From Candidatus Binatia bacterium (lineage in GTDB: Bacteria > Vulcanimicrobiota > Vulcanimicrobiia > Vulcanimicrobiales > Vulcanimicrobiaceae): a stretch of DNA of 59,431 bases. Within the stretch, counting starts at the first letter, position 1; each line of letters starts with the position of its first letter. Position numbers and translations under genes: made by a program. Shown here piece after piece: positions 28,458 to 36,471 of this stretch. Location: NCBI GenBank assembly GCA_035541935.1, contig DATKMJ010000037.1, forward strand, positions 1 to 59,431. The letters run 5' to 3'. A model generated the notes under the pieces. It was not told the DNA's origin. It saw only the letters and a program-made list of their open reading frames with translations, and ran no database searches.

Positions 28458-29419
28458 GCGATCGCCTTTCCCGTCGAGCGATCGAAGCGCCGCAACGCTT
28501 CGAGCGGAAGGTCGAGCGTCACCGAGTCGCCGGCGCGCGCGTCGAGCCCGGCGGCCACGCGGACCGCGAGCGTCCCGCGCGCAGTCGCAACGTCGAGATA
28601 TGCGTCGGCTCCGGCGCTCTCGCGCCGGGTAACGCTTCCGGCGAGCACGCCGTCGGGAGCGACGCGGACGCGCTCGGGGCGGATGCCGACGATCGCGCCA
28701 TCGTGCTCGAAGAGATTCATCGGGCGCTCGCCCAGAGAGCGCGCGACGGCGAGGGTGCCGGGCCGGTCGTAGACGCGCTGCGGATCGCCGGCGTCTTCGA
28801 TGCGCCCGTCGATCATCACAGCGAGCGTGTTTCCGACGCTCATCGCCTCGACGTGGTCGTGCGTGACGTAGAGGATCGGGCCTCCGAAGCGCTGGCGGAC
28901 GCCGATCACCTCGTCGCGCACGGAGCGGCGCAGCGAGGGGTCCACGTGCGCGAGCGGCTCGTCGAGCAGCAGCGCAGCGGGGTCGGAGAGCAGCGCGCGC
29001 GCGATGGAGACGCGCTGACGCTCGCCGCCGGAGAGCCGGCGAGGCCGCCGATCGAGATGGACCGCGACGTGGAACGCGACCGCGGTCTCCTCGACGCGCG
29101 GCTCGTCGCGGCCGCGGCGCAGCGCGAAGCGAAGGTTGTCGCGTACGGTCATGTTCGCGAAGAGCGCGTCGTCTTGAAAGACGAGCGCGATCCGGCGATC
29201 CTGCGGCGGCGTGGCGGAGATCGAGACGCCGTCTATGCGAACGTCGCCGGAGTTCGGCCGCAGCAAGCCGGCGATCACGCGCAGGAGCGTGCTCTTTCCC
29301 GCGCCGGAGGGACCGACGACCGCGAGGGTCTCTCCGTCGGGCACCTCGATCGAAACGCCGTCGAGCGAGCGATGCGCTGCGTCGGGAAACGATACGACGA
29401 GCGCGTCGGTCGAGAGCAC
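28454..29419 (-). CDS. ABC transporter ATP-binding protein, MalK/UgpC-like
   Basis: 321 residues: Walker A GPSGAGKS (36-43), Q-loop VFQDD (~80), signature LSGGERQRVSIARAL (~128), Walker B LLLDEPLAHVDP, switch His in THDHVEAMS, and a C-terminal TOBE-type regulatory domain (GIRPERVRVAP). This architecture is typical of sugar-import ATPases that can serve several permeases. No permease or binding-protein gene is nearby, so its membrane partners are elsewhere. Overlap with nagZ suggests it energises uptake of muropeptide-derived or related sugars, which is inferred. Confidence 0.9.
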   Translation of the reverse strand: MLSTDALVVSFPDAAHRSLDGVSIEVPDGETLAVVGPSGAGKSTLLRVIAGLLRPNSGDVRIDGVSISATPPQDRRIALVFQDDALFANMTVRDNLRFALRRGRDEPRVEETAVAFHVAVHLDRRPRRLSGGERQRVSIARALLSDPAALLLDEPLAHVDPSLRRSVRDEVIGVRQRFGGPILYVTHDHVEAMSVGNTLAVMIDGRIEDAGDPQRVYDRPGTLAVARSLGERPMNLFEHDGAIVGIRPERVRVAPDGVLAGSVTRRESAGADAYLDVATARGTLAVRVAAGLDARAGDSVTLDLPLEALRRFDRSTGKAIA

Positions 29420-29420
29420 G

Positions 29421-29720
29421 TTACTCCGATCCGGCGACGACGCGGCGATACTCGTCGCGCGCGACCGGGTCCCCCGCGCGCGCTCGGATCACGACGTCGC
29501 GCAAGCGCCCGACGGTCCCGTCATCCGCCTTCTTTCCGGCGAGCACGAGGCGCAACGCGACGAGCGCGAGATCCGGCGTGCGAGCTCGAAGCCGCTCGAT
29601 CCCTTCGTAGAAGGGCGCGGCGCCGCCGGCGGGCCGGCGCGCCGCGAGCAACGCCTGCACGAGTTCCGCTTTCGAAGGCGAGCCGTCGAGAAGATAGCCG
29701 TCGAGTAACTCGAACTCCAT
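29421..29720 (-). CDS. Small hypothetical protein heading the recycling operon
   Basis: 99 residues, mostly helical, without recognised domain, signal or membrane segment (MEFELLDGYLLDG, then KAELVQALLAARRP and the C-terminal RLRDVVIRARAGDP). It ends one base before the ABC ATPase start, so it is the first gene of the operon. Its ATG is only 5 bases from the divergent aspartyl-protease ATG (29726), so the promoter must lie inside that neighbouring gene or the start is misjudged. Confidence 0.6.
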   Translation of the reverse strand: MEFELLDGYLLDGSPSKAELVQALLAARRPAGGAAPFYEGIERLRARTPDLALVALRLVLAGKKADDGTVGRLRDVVIRARAGDPVARDEYRRVVAGSE

Positions 29721-29725
29721 TGCCG

Positions 29726-31183
29726 ATGGGTTTCGCCGCGCGGACCGGTTTGCTCTTCGCGCTCGCTTTGGGCACGCTCGGAGCGAACGGGAACGACAAC
29801 GACGTCGTTCGCCTGCTCGAGCGAATGCGAGCGGCCGCGGGACCGGTCTGGCAGAGCCATCTGGTCTCCGTCTCGAGGCTGACGCTCGGCGGCGCGCAGA
29901 ACGTCGTCTCGAGCGACAGCGCCGGCCTGCGCATCACCGTGCGTCACTGCACCGGCGAGCTCTGTAACGGGACGTACTTCGACGGCGACCATCTCTACTC
30001 GGTCGGCATCAACGGAACGACGCTGGCGCAGTCGCTCGAACCCGAACCTTTCCTGCGCGCGCTCCGTCTCGTCGCCTCGCTCTCGTTCCTCTCGCCGAGC
30101 TTCCTCTCTCACGGCGGCCGCTTGGGCGACGCCTCGACCGCGACGTTCGCCGGCAAGGCCTATCGCACGATCGTCGTCGGCGATACGAAGTCGGTACCGT
30201 TGCGTCTCTACGTCGACGAGCAGAGCGCCCTCGTCCGCGTCGCTCGCGAGGTCAACGGCAACGAAACGTTCGAATATCGTAACTACCGGCGCGTCGGAGG
30301 ATTCACGCTGCCGTTCGAAGTGCTCCACGACGGTCAACTCTTCGAGCGCTACGACGACCGCGCCGCCGTCTCGTCCGCGTTCGCCCCGCCGCACGGCCTG
30401 CTGCCGAGCTTTCGCGGCCCGCCGGCGCCCGTTCCGACCGACCCGAAGTCGGTCACCCCGATCGTGGATTGCAGCGTCGCCGGCGTCGCGTCGCGATGCC
30501 TCGTGGACTCCGGCAACTCGGGCCTCTCGATAAGTTCGGAGTTGGCGAGCCGGCTCGGCGCCGCGGTCGTCGGCAACTATGAGGTGCGCGGGCTCGGCGG
30601 CTACGCCACGCAGGTCGTGCGCGCGGGGCCGCTGCGCGTCGGAAACGCCACGTACGGCGACGCCTATTACTTCGTTCTCAACGACCTGCGGCGCTACGGC
30701 TACGACGTCGTTCTCGGCGCCGACGTTCTCGCCGCAACGGTCGTTCAGATCGACTCGGAGGCGCACTCGATCCGCTTGGGTGCCGCGCCGCTGCGCAACG
30801 CGATCGCCCTCCCGCTCTCCTTCCGGAACTTCATTCCGGTCGCCAGCGTCGGGCTCGGCACCGTCGACGCGGCGCTCGCGGTGGACACGGGCGACGAATC
30901 GAACATCAATCTCTCGTACGATTTCTATCAGAAGCACCCGGGGCTCTTCACCGTCACGCAGCGCAGCTTCGTCGGCGGCATCGGCGGGAGCAGCGTCGAG
31001 TTGATCGGTGAGATTCCCGCAGTGGGGCTCGGCGGCTACCGCACCGGCCCGCAACGCATCGGAACGACCCAGACGCTGGCGGGAACCGCCTCCGGACATC
31101 TCGGCGCCGCGTTTTTGCAGCAGTTCCTCGTGCAGCTCGATTACGCCGCCGCCGAATTGCGGTTGGTGCCGCGAGGCCCCTGA
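29726..31183 (+). CDS. Secreted retropepsin-like aspartyl protease, two-domain
   Basis: 485 residues from ATG 29726; the much longer frame upstream is a shadow. Signal peptide LLFALALGTLGANG. Residues ~25-235 form an outer-membrane-lipoprotein-carrier-like beta domain (LYVDEQSALVRVAREVNG). Two aspartyl-protease lobes follow, each with the D-[ST]-G motif: VDSGNSGLSIS (Asp 261) and VDTGDESNINLS (Asp 387), each with a hydrophobic-hydrophobic-Gly partner (VVLGADVL, GHLGAAFL). A pepsin-like two-lobe architecture in one chain. Stop and TonB-receptor start overlap (TGATG), implying joint expression; it might process receptor-bound peptides. Confidence 0.83.
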   Translation: MGFAARTGLLFALALGTLGANGNDNDVVRLLERMRAAAGPVWQSHLVSVSRLTLGGAQNVVSSDSAGLRITVRHCTGELCNGTYFDGDHLYSVGINGTTLAQSLEPEPFLRALRLVASLSFLSPSFLSHGGRLGDASTATFAGKAYRTIVVGDTKSVPLRLYVDEQSALVRVAREVNGNETFEYRNYRRVGGFTLPFEVLHDGQLFERYDDRAAVSSAFAPPHGLLPSFRGPPAPVPTDPKSVTPIVDCSVAGVASRCLVDSGNSGLSISSELASRLGAAVVGNYEVRGLGGYATQVVRAGPLRVGNATYGDAYYFVLNDLRRYGYDVVLGADVLAATVVQIDSEAHSIRLGAAPLRNAIALPLSFRNFIPVASVGLGTVDAALAVDTGDESNINLSYDFYQKHPGLFTVTQRSFVGGIGGSSVELIGEIPAVGLGGYRTGPQRIGTTQTLAGTASGHLGAAFLQQFLVQLDYAAAELRLVPRGP

Positions 31184-33885
31184 TGCGCGCGGCCGCGATT
31201 GCGTTCGTCGCCGGCGCGGTCGCGTGCGGCGCCTTCGCGCGCGCTTCGGAGTTGACGACCGGCTCGATTCAAGGCAGCGTTCGCGACGTCCACGGCGCTC
31301 CGATTGCGGGAGCGGCGATCGCGGCGCGCGCGCCCTCGGGACGGTACGATGCGACGACCGACGGCGCCGGGCGTTTCGTCATCCTCGGCGTCGTTCCGGA
31401 CACGTACGCCGTTCGGGCCGAAGCGAGAGGTTATCAACCGGGCAGCGAGGTTGCGATCGTGCTGCCGGGCGAGCGCGAAGAGATCTCGTTCACGCTGCAG
31501 ACGCGACTAAAAGAGATCGCGCGGGTCGAGGCCAAGGGCGAGGCCTTTCCCGTCGGCGCGACGAGCGATACGTTTGCCGTAACCGGGAGCACCGCGAGAG
31601 CGACGTATCCCACCGAATCGTCCTCGGGACTCGCGAACTACACGCAAGGATCGGTACAAGGCGCGATCGCCAACGTACCGGGCGTGCAACTCGATACGTT
31701 CGCGAACGTCATCGTGCGCGGCGGCAAGGTGCAGGACACCGGCTTCAACTACGATTCGGTTCCGATTCCGCAAGGGCTGATCGCGGAACCGGGCGGGAAC
31801 ATCGTCGGAGCGCAACTCGGCACGACCGGCGTCGCCGCAACGACGCTGACGCTGAGCGGCTTCACCGATTCGAGCCAAAACGCGCTCGGCGGCGTCGTCA
31901 ACGAGATCCCGGCGATCGGAACCTTTCCCGCGCGCGGAACGTTCGAACTCGCCGCGGGTCTCGGCGCGCAATACGGCGAGACGCAGGCGAGCGAACAGTG
32001 GGCGACGCCGGACTTGCGTTGGCGCTACGCCCTCGCGGTCGGCGCGAGCAGCGGCTACTTTCCGTACGGCGACGGCGTCACGTTCTACCCCTCGGAGATG
32101 GGAACGTACGGGCTCGCGCTCCAGACCCGCGCGCAATCGTCGTGGTCGGCCAACGTCCACTTTCAGCCGGAGCAGCGCGACGACTTCTCGGCGACGTTCC
32201 TCTCCGGCGTCGCGACGTACGACCAATACGATACGCCGTACGCCGGCGAGAAATGGGCGACGTTCGACTCGACCTCGACTTCGTTTCCTGGCCAGCCCTC
32301 AGACCCCAACGCACAGGTAGATACGCCGTCGCGTGCGCGCGGCACCTATCTCGTCGCGAAGCTCCAGTGGCTCCACAACTGGCAGCATTCGCTCGGACGC
32401 GCCTACGTCTACCGCTCGCAGATCGGCGCCACGGCAAACGGGCCGTTCTGGGACGATCTCTCCTTCCCCGACGGCGTGATCTCGCTCTGGTCGCAGCAGA
32501 ATCAGCGGCAGGACGGCGTCGGCTACGATTTCGACGATCGAGCCGGAGAGAAGCACGACCTACGCGCCGGGGCGCAGTACTCGGTCAACGTCAGTTCGCT
32601 CGATCAGCTCGTGCCGACCGCGGACGAGCTCGTGACCTCGAATCCGCGCCTCAATCAGTATCTCGTCTACCTCGGCGACACGTGGTCGATCGACGACCGG
32701 CTGAACGCGAACGCGACGCTGCGGTACGTCGGCGAGCACGTCCTCACCGGCACCGGATTCGCCTACGGCGTCGGCGCGATCGATCCGCATCTCGCGATCG
32801 CGTACGACCTTCCGGCGCAGAGCGCGCTGCGCGCGACCTTCGATCACACCTCGGTCGCGCCGCTCCCGCTCGAGGTGCAGCGCACCGATTCGACCGCGCC
32901 GGCGGCGCCGGTCGTGCTCGCTCCGGAGACCGCCGACGACTACAGCATCTCGTACGAGCGCGGCGGCCCGACGCAGGTTCGCCTGACGTACTATGCCGAG
33001 CTCGAAAAGAACCGGATCGACGTTCTGCCGGTTAACTTTCGCGCGAACCCGGAGAATCCAAATGCGGTCGGCGTCCCGACGAACGCGGGTATGCTGCGAT
33101 CGCACGGCGTCGAGCTCTTCGTCAAGCACGGCGGCCTGCAGTTCAACGCGAACTACGGCCGAACGTTCACGTCGAGCGTCGATCAGTTCGCCTATAACGA
33201 TCTCAATCCGGCGGCGATTCTAGCCGGGCATCTCTACCCGGCGGGTTACGTTCCCGACTTCACCGCCACGCTCGCGTACGAGATCGATCTCGCGCGCGGC
33301 AAGGTCCGCGTGACGCCGTTCCTCTCGTACGAGAGCGGCTATCCGTACGGCAACGGCACGATGGTCTGGATTCCCAACCCGAAGACGGGCGCGCCCGAAC
33401 TCGTTCCGAACGATAACTACGTCAATCCCGGCTACAATTATTACTTTCTGCGCAACCCGGGGCTTCCGTTCAACGCCGCTACGAATCCGTACGTCGCCTC
33501 GCTGGGAACCGGCGAGGGCGCCGATCCCAACACGTTGCGCACGCCGGCGCAGACGCTGACTTCAATCCACGTGGAAGCGGATCTCGCGCCGCGCGTGACG
33601 GCGATCTTCGACGTTACGAATCTCTTTGCGGTCGCGTCGCCGACCCAACTCCAAGGAAATCCGTATCTCATCGGACCGCCGGGGTACGCCGGCGGCAACC
33701 TCAACTACGAGCGCGCCTACGGTGCGCAGTACTGCAAGGGCTGCCTCTACACGCTCGGAAACGGGATCCCGACGAACGACGGACGCACCCAGGTCGTACC
33801 GTGGGACTACGGAACGAGCGGGTACGTCCCGATGGCGTATCCGATGGGGCGCACCGCGCAGGTGCGCCTGCGCTACCGGCTATAG
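31183..33885 (+). CDS. TonB-dependent receptor with N-terminal carboxypeptidase-regulatory-like domain
   Basis: 900 residues. Signal peptide (1-22), then an Ig-like CarboxypepD_reg domain (~28-100: GSIQGSVRDVHGAPIAGAAI, GRFVILGVVPDTYAVRAEA). A plug-like region (~140-230: VQGAIANVPGVQLDTFANVIVRGGKV) and a long beta-barrel ending in aromatic-basic VRLRYRL complete it. This arrangement (OmpA-related/Oar type) is common in Acidobacteria and relatives and in SusC-like glycan or peptide importers. The ligand is unknown. It is coupled to the aspartyl protease and proves an outer membrane. The last 6 bases overlap a convergent gene. Confidence 0.88.
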   Translation: MRAAAIAFVAGAVACGAFARASELTTGSIQGSVRDVHGAPIAGAAIAARAPSGRYDATTDGAGRFVILGVVPDTYAVRAEARGYQPGSEVAIVLPGEREEISFTLQTRLKEIARVEAKGEAFPVGATSDTFAVTGSTARATYPTESSSGLANYTQGSVQGAIANVPGVQLDTFANVIVRGGKVQDTGFNYDSVPIPQGLIAEPGGNIVGAQLGTTGVAATTLTLSGFTDSSQNALGGVVNEIPAIGTFPARGTFELAAGLGAQYGETQASEQWATPDLRWRYALAVGASSGYFPYGDGVTFYPSEMGTYGLALQTRAQSSWSANVHFQPEQRDDFSATFLSGVATYDQYDTPYAGEKWATFDSTSTSFPGQPSDPNAQVDTPSRARGTYLVAKLQWLHNWQHSLGRAYVYRSQIGATANGPFWDDLSFPDGVISLWSQQNQRQDGVGYDFDDRAGEKHDLRAGAQYSVNVSSLDQLVPTADELVTSNPRLNQYLVYLGDTWSIDDRLNANATLRYVGEHVLTGTGFAYGVGAIDPHLAIAYDLPAQSALRATFDHTSVAPLPLEVQRTDSTAPAAPVVLAPETADDYSISYERGGPTQVRLTYYAELEKNRIDVLPVNFRANPENPNAVGVPTNAGMLRSHGVELFVKHGGLQFNANYGRTFTSSVDQFAYNDLNPAAILAGHLYPAGYVPDFTATLAYEIDLARGKVRVTPFLSYESGYPYGNGTMVWIPNPKTGAPELVPNDNYVNPGYNYYFLRNPGLPFNAATNPYVASLGTGEGADPNTLRTPAQTLTSIHVEADLAPRVTAIFDVTNLFAVASPTQLQGNPYLIGPPGYAGGNLNYERAYGAQYCKGCLYTLGNGIPTNDGRTQVVPWDYGTSGYVPMAYPMGRTAQVRLRYRL

Positions 33886-34671
33886 ATCGAGATACGTAAA
33901 CTGCCCGGCATCGATGCTGCCGTTTCTCGTCGTCAACGTCACGTCGACCGAGCCCGACCCTGAGGGAGTCGTCGCGGTCACCTGCGCGTCGGAGTCGGTG
34001 GTGAAATTTAACGCGGCGTTCGATCCGAACCGCACGCCCGTCGTGCCGCCGAGTCCGATCCCGGCGATCGTAACGCGTTGTCCCGGCGCTCCCGCCGGCG
34101 GGCTCAACGCGACGACGATCGGCGGCGGCAGAGCGTGCGTCCCGGCCGGAGCCGGCGCGTGCGACGCAGCCGCCGCGGGCGCTCCGGAAGCCGCCGAGGG
34201 CGCCGCCGCGACGTTGCCCGGCATCATGATCACGTCGGCAACCCGCTTGATCAGGCTGCGGAAGACGTCCTCGCGATATCCAACGACGAACGCTATCAGG
34301 TAGAAGAGCAGGTTCGTCGGCGTAGCGGCGGTCGGATTGGGGATCTGCGAGCCGACGCCGAGGATCGCGGCCTGAAAGATCAGCCAGGAGATGATCGCGA
34401 GGCTGACGCCGACGAGCGGCCGCGTGAAGTGCCAGAGATTCCAGCTTGGGTCCCAGTCCTGACGATGGTCGAACGCGCCCGAGAGCGAGATGATCACCGA
34501 ACCGAGAGCGCCGAACCAGAGGACGCCGATCGGAAGCGGGGCGAGCCTCTCCCACGTCGTTCGAGCCCAGTTGGTCGGATCGAAAATATAGTAGAGCGCG
34601 AGCCCGAAGAGCGCGATCAGATAGATCACCTCGACGAGCACGACGAATCCGCGCGAACCGGTGAATTTCAT
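33880..34671 (-). CDS. Membrane protein with C-terminal IPT/TIG domain, unknown function
   Basis: 263 residues. Three to four transmembrane helices lie in the first ~140 residues (VVLVEVIYLIALFGLALYYI, ALGSVIISLSG, VSLAIISWLIFQAAILGVG, LLFYLIAFVVGYRED). An Ala/Pro linker follows, then an IPT/TIG immunoglobulin-like domain (~185-263: VVALSPPAGAPGQRVTIAGIGLG ... VTATTPSGSG read in pieces). Similar membrane+IPT proteins occur in many uncharacterised bacteria. Single gene, convergent with the TonB receptor. No function can be assigned. Confidence 0.75.
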   Translation of the reverse strand: MKFTGSRGFVVLVEVIYLIALFGLALYYIFDPTNWARTTWERLAPLPIGVLWFGALGSVIISLSGAFDHRQDWDPSWNLWHFTRPLVGVSLAIISWLIFQAAILGVGSQIPNPTAATPTNLLFYLIAFVVGYREDVFRSLIKRVADVIMMPGNVAAAPSAASGAPAAAASHAPAPAGTHALPPPIVVALSPPAGAPGQRVTIAGIGLGGTTGVRFGSNAALNFTTDSDAQVTATTPSGSGSVDVTLTTRNGSIDAGQFTYLDL

Positions 34672-34745
34672 CTGAAGTTTTTTGGGCGCCGGCTCGCCAT
34701 TTCCCGCCTGAAGGAATCGCCGCCGGGCCGGGGCAAGCGGCCGCG

Positions 34746-35366
34746 ATGAAACTATCCACGTTTACGGCGCTCGGCGCCCTCGTTGCGCTGCAGGCGCAAG
34801 CCGCCTCGCCGGCGCCCTCGCTCGATCTTCTGCGCCGGGCGGCAAACCCGAATCCGACGCTCAATTCGTACACGGCATCGGCATCGCTCTCGGCGGTACT
34901 GCACGCCGTCATTCCGGTCCGCAAGAACCTCACCGGCACCGTCTACTATCTGCGGCCGAAACGCAAGATTGAGTTTCAGAATCTCTCGGGACCTTTGAGC
35001 CGCTTCAAAGACCTCGCGTCAACGACGCCGACCTACGACGAAGCGACGGCGCAGTACGCGATTACCCCGCTGGAGGACGACGGCACGGTCTCGACCTACC
35101 AGCTCGTACCGAAGAATACCGGCAGCCGCGTCAAGAGCCTGACCGTCACCGTCAACGATCAGTCGGCGCTCGTCTCGCACGCGCAGTGGGCGTACACGAA
35201 CGGCGGCAGCCTCAGCTTCGACCAGAGTTACTCGCCCGTCGGCAGTTATCGTCTCCCGTCGACGGCCGTGATCGCGGCGCGATTCCCCGGCTATAGCGTC
35301 GATGGAACGATGACGTTTTCGAACTACAAGCCGAACGCGCCGGTCTCGGCCGGCGTCTTTCAGTGA
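34746..35366 (+). CDS. LolA-like periplasmic protein, paralogue 1
   Basis: 206 residues: signal peptide (TFTALGALVALQAQAA) and a beta-rich domain with LolA/LolB-like features: NSYTASASLSAVLH, the basic strand VYYLRPKRKIEFQN, and a C-terminal VDGTMTFSNYKPN strand. LolA carries lipoproteins across the periplasm; many family members bind other lipids. It shares its C-terminal pattern (ARFPGY ... TMTFSNY) with the 56896-57549 protein. The stop overlaps the cytochrome c gene start. Specific role unknown. Confidence 0.7.
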   Translation: MKLSTFTALGALVALQAQAASPAPSLDLLRRAANPNPTLNSYTASASLSAVLHAVIPVRKNLTGTVYYLRPKRKIEFQNLSGPLSRFKDLASTTPTYDEATAQYAITPLEDDGTVSTYQLVPKNTGSRVKSLTVTVNDQSALVSHAQWAYTNGGSLSFDQSYSPVGSYRLPSTAVIAARFPGYSVDGTMTFSNYKPNAPVSAGVFQ

Positions 35367-35767
35367 ACGATCGCGGGGTGCGTCTTCTTCTGCTCGGCGC
35401 GATCGCAACGCTCGTCGCGACCGCATGCTCGAAAGGCTCGAGCGGCCCCGGCGACGGATCGAAGATCTATGTGGCAAACTGCGCGAGCTGCCATCAAGTT
35501 GACGGAAAGGGAGTCGCGGGCACCTTTCCGCCGTTGGCCGGAAACCCGATCGTCACAGGTAATCCGGCGAACCTCATCCGGATCGTGAAATACGGACTGA
35601 CGGGACCGGTCGTCGTCGAGGGCAAGCGCTTCGACGGAATGATGCCGGCGTGGCATCCGCAGCTCTCCGACGACGATCTGGCCGCGGTGCTTACGTACGT
35701 CCGCTCGGCGTGGGGCGCGAAGGCCGGCGCGGTCACTGCCGCGGACGTCGCCGCCGTGTCGAAGTAG
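35363..35767 (+). CDS. Monohaem cytochrome c lipoprotein
   Basis: 134 residues from a GTG overlapping the previous stop. Lipobox TAC at ~22 (Cys 22), then a class I cytochrome c domain: haem site CASCH (C40, C43, H44) followed by GKGVAGTFPPLAGNP, and the axial methionine in FDGMMPAWHPQLSDDDLAAVLTYV read as two motifs (GMMPAW, LSDDDLAAVLTYV). Membrane-tethered electron carrier of the periplasm, of the type that feeds oxidases or alcohol/sugar dehydrogenases. Its donors and acceptors are not next to it. Confidence 0.9.
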   Translation: MNDRGVRLLLLGAIATLVATACSKGSSGPGDGSKIYVANCASCHQVDGKGVAGTFPPLAGNPIVTGNPANLIRIVKYGLTGPVVVEGKRFDGMMPAWHPQLSDDDLAAVLTYVRSAWGAKAGAVTAADVAAVSK

Positions 35768-35769
35768 GC

Positions 35770-36471
35770 GTGCGGCCCGCGTTTCTCTTCGTTCACGGTT
35801 GGCAAGGCGATAAGTCCGTTTGGGACGGCGTCATCGCGGCGCTTGGGCCCGGCGCGGATTGCGTCGCCGTGGATCTGCGCGGCAGCGGCGCTTCGCCACG
35901 GCCCGGCCCGTACAATCTCGAGCAGTTCGCGGCCGATCTGCGCGAGACGGTCGAGTCGCTCGGGATCGCGCCCGTCGTCGTCGTCGGTCACTCGATGGGT
36001 GCGACGGTCGCCTTGCGGTTCGCGCTCGATTCACCCGAGCTGACGCACGGTCTCGTCTTGATCGCCCCCGTCCCCGCGAGCGGCGGCGGTTACTCGGCAA
36101 AGGGCGAGGCCTATCTGCGCGCGACCGCCGGCGATCCGGCCGCAGCGAGAAGTTGGCTCGCGCGCACGCTGCGCGATCCCGGAGCGAACGGAACGCTCGA
36201 CCGCCTCTGCGCGGCCGCCGCGCGTACGCAGCGCGAGGCCGCGTTGGAATCGTTCGAATCCTGGGCGCACGCCGACTTCGCCGAGCAAACGCGCGAGCTC
36301 GCCGTGCCCGCGCTCGTGATCGCACCCGAGCACGATCTGCCGCAGAGCGCCGAGGAGCGCGTGGCGGCGCTGCTTCCCAACGCGCGTTTCGTCGTGCTTC
36401 CCGACGCGGCGCACTACGCGATCGTCGAACTCCCGCACGAGATCGCGGATCTGATTCGCCAGTTCAGATGA
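35770..36471 (+). CDS. Alpha/beta hydrolase
   Basis: 233 residues from GTG 35770, two bases after the cytochrome stop; a longer start at 35650 falls inside the cytochrome gene and is rejected. Typical fold markers: FLFVHGWQGDKSVWD (oxyanion loop), VDLRGSGASPRP, nucleophile elbow VGHSMGATVAL, acid in IAPEHDLP and His in DAAHYAIVE. Cytoplasmic esterase/peptidase-like enzyme; substrate unknown. Convergent with the hyf-like operon, overlapping its last 8 bases. Confidence 0.88.
   Translation: MRPAFLFVHGWQGDKSVWDGVIAALGPGADCVAVDLRGSGASPRPGPYNLEQFAADLRETVESLGIAPVVVVGHSMGATVALRFALDSPELTHGLVLIAPVPASGGGYSAKGEAYLRATAGDPAAARSWLARTLRDPGANGTLDRLCAAAARTQREAALESFESWAHADFAEQTRELAVPALVIAPEHDLPQSAEERVAALLPNARFVVLPDAAHYAIVELPHEIADLIRQFR

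Noticed and set aside
28433-29725. Long open frame upstream of the aspartyl protease
   Set aside because: Shadow of the ABC ATPase on the opposite strand; a proper signal peptide begins at 29726.
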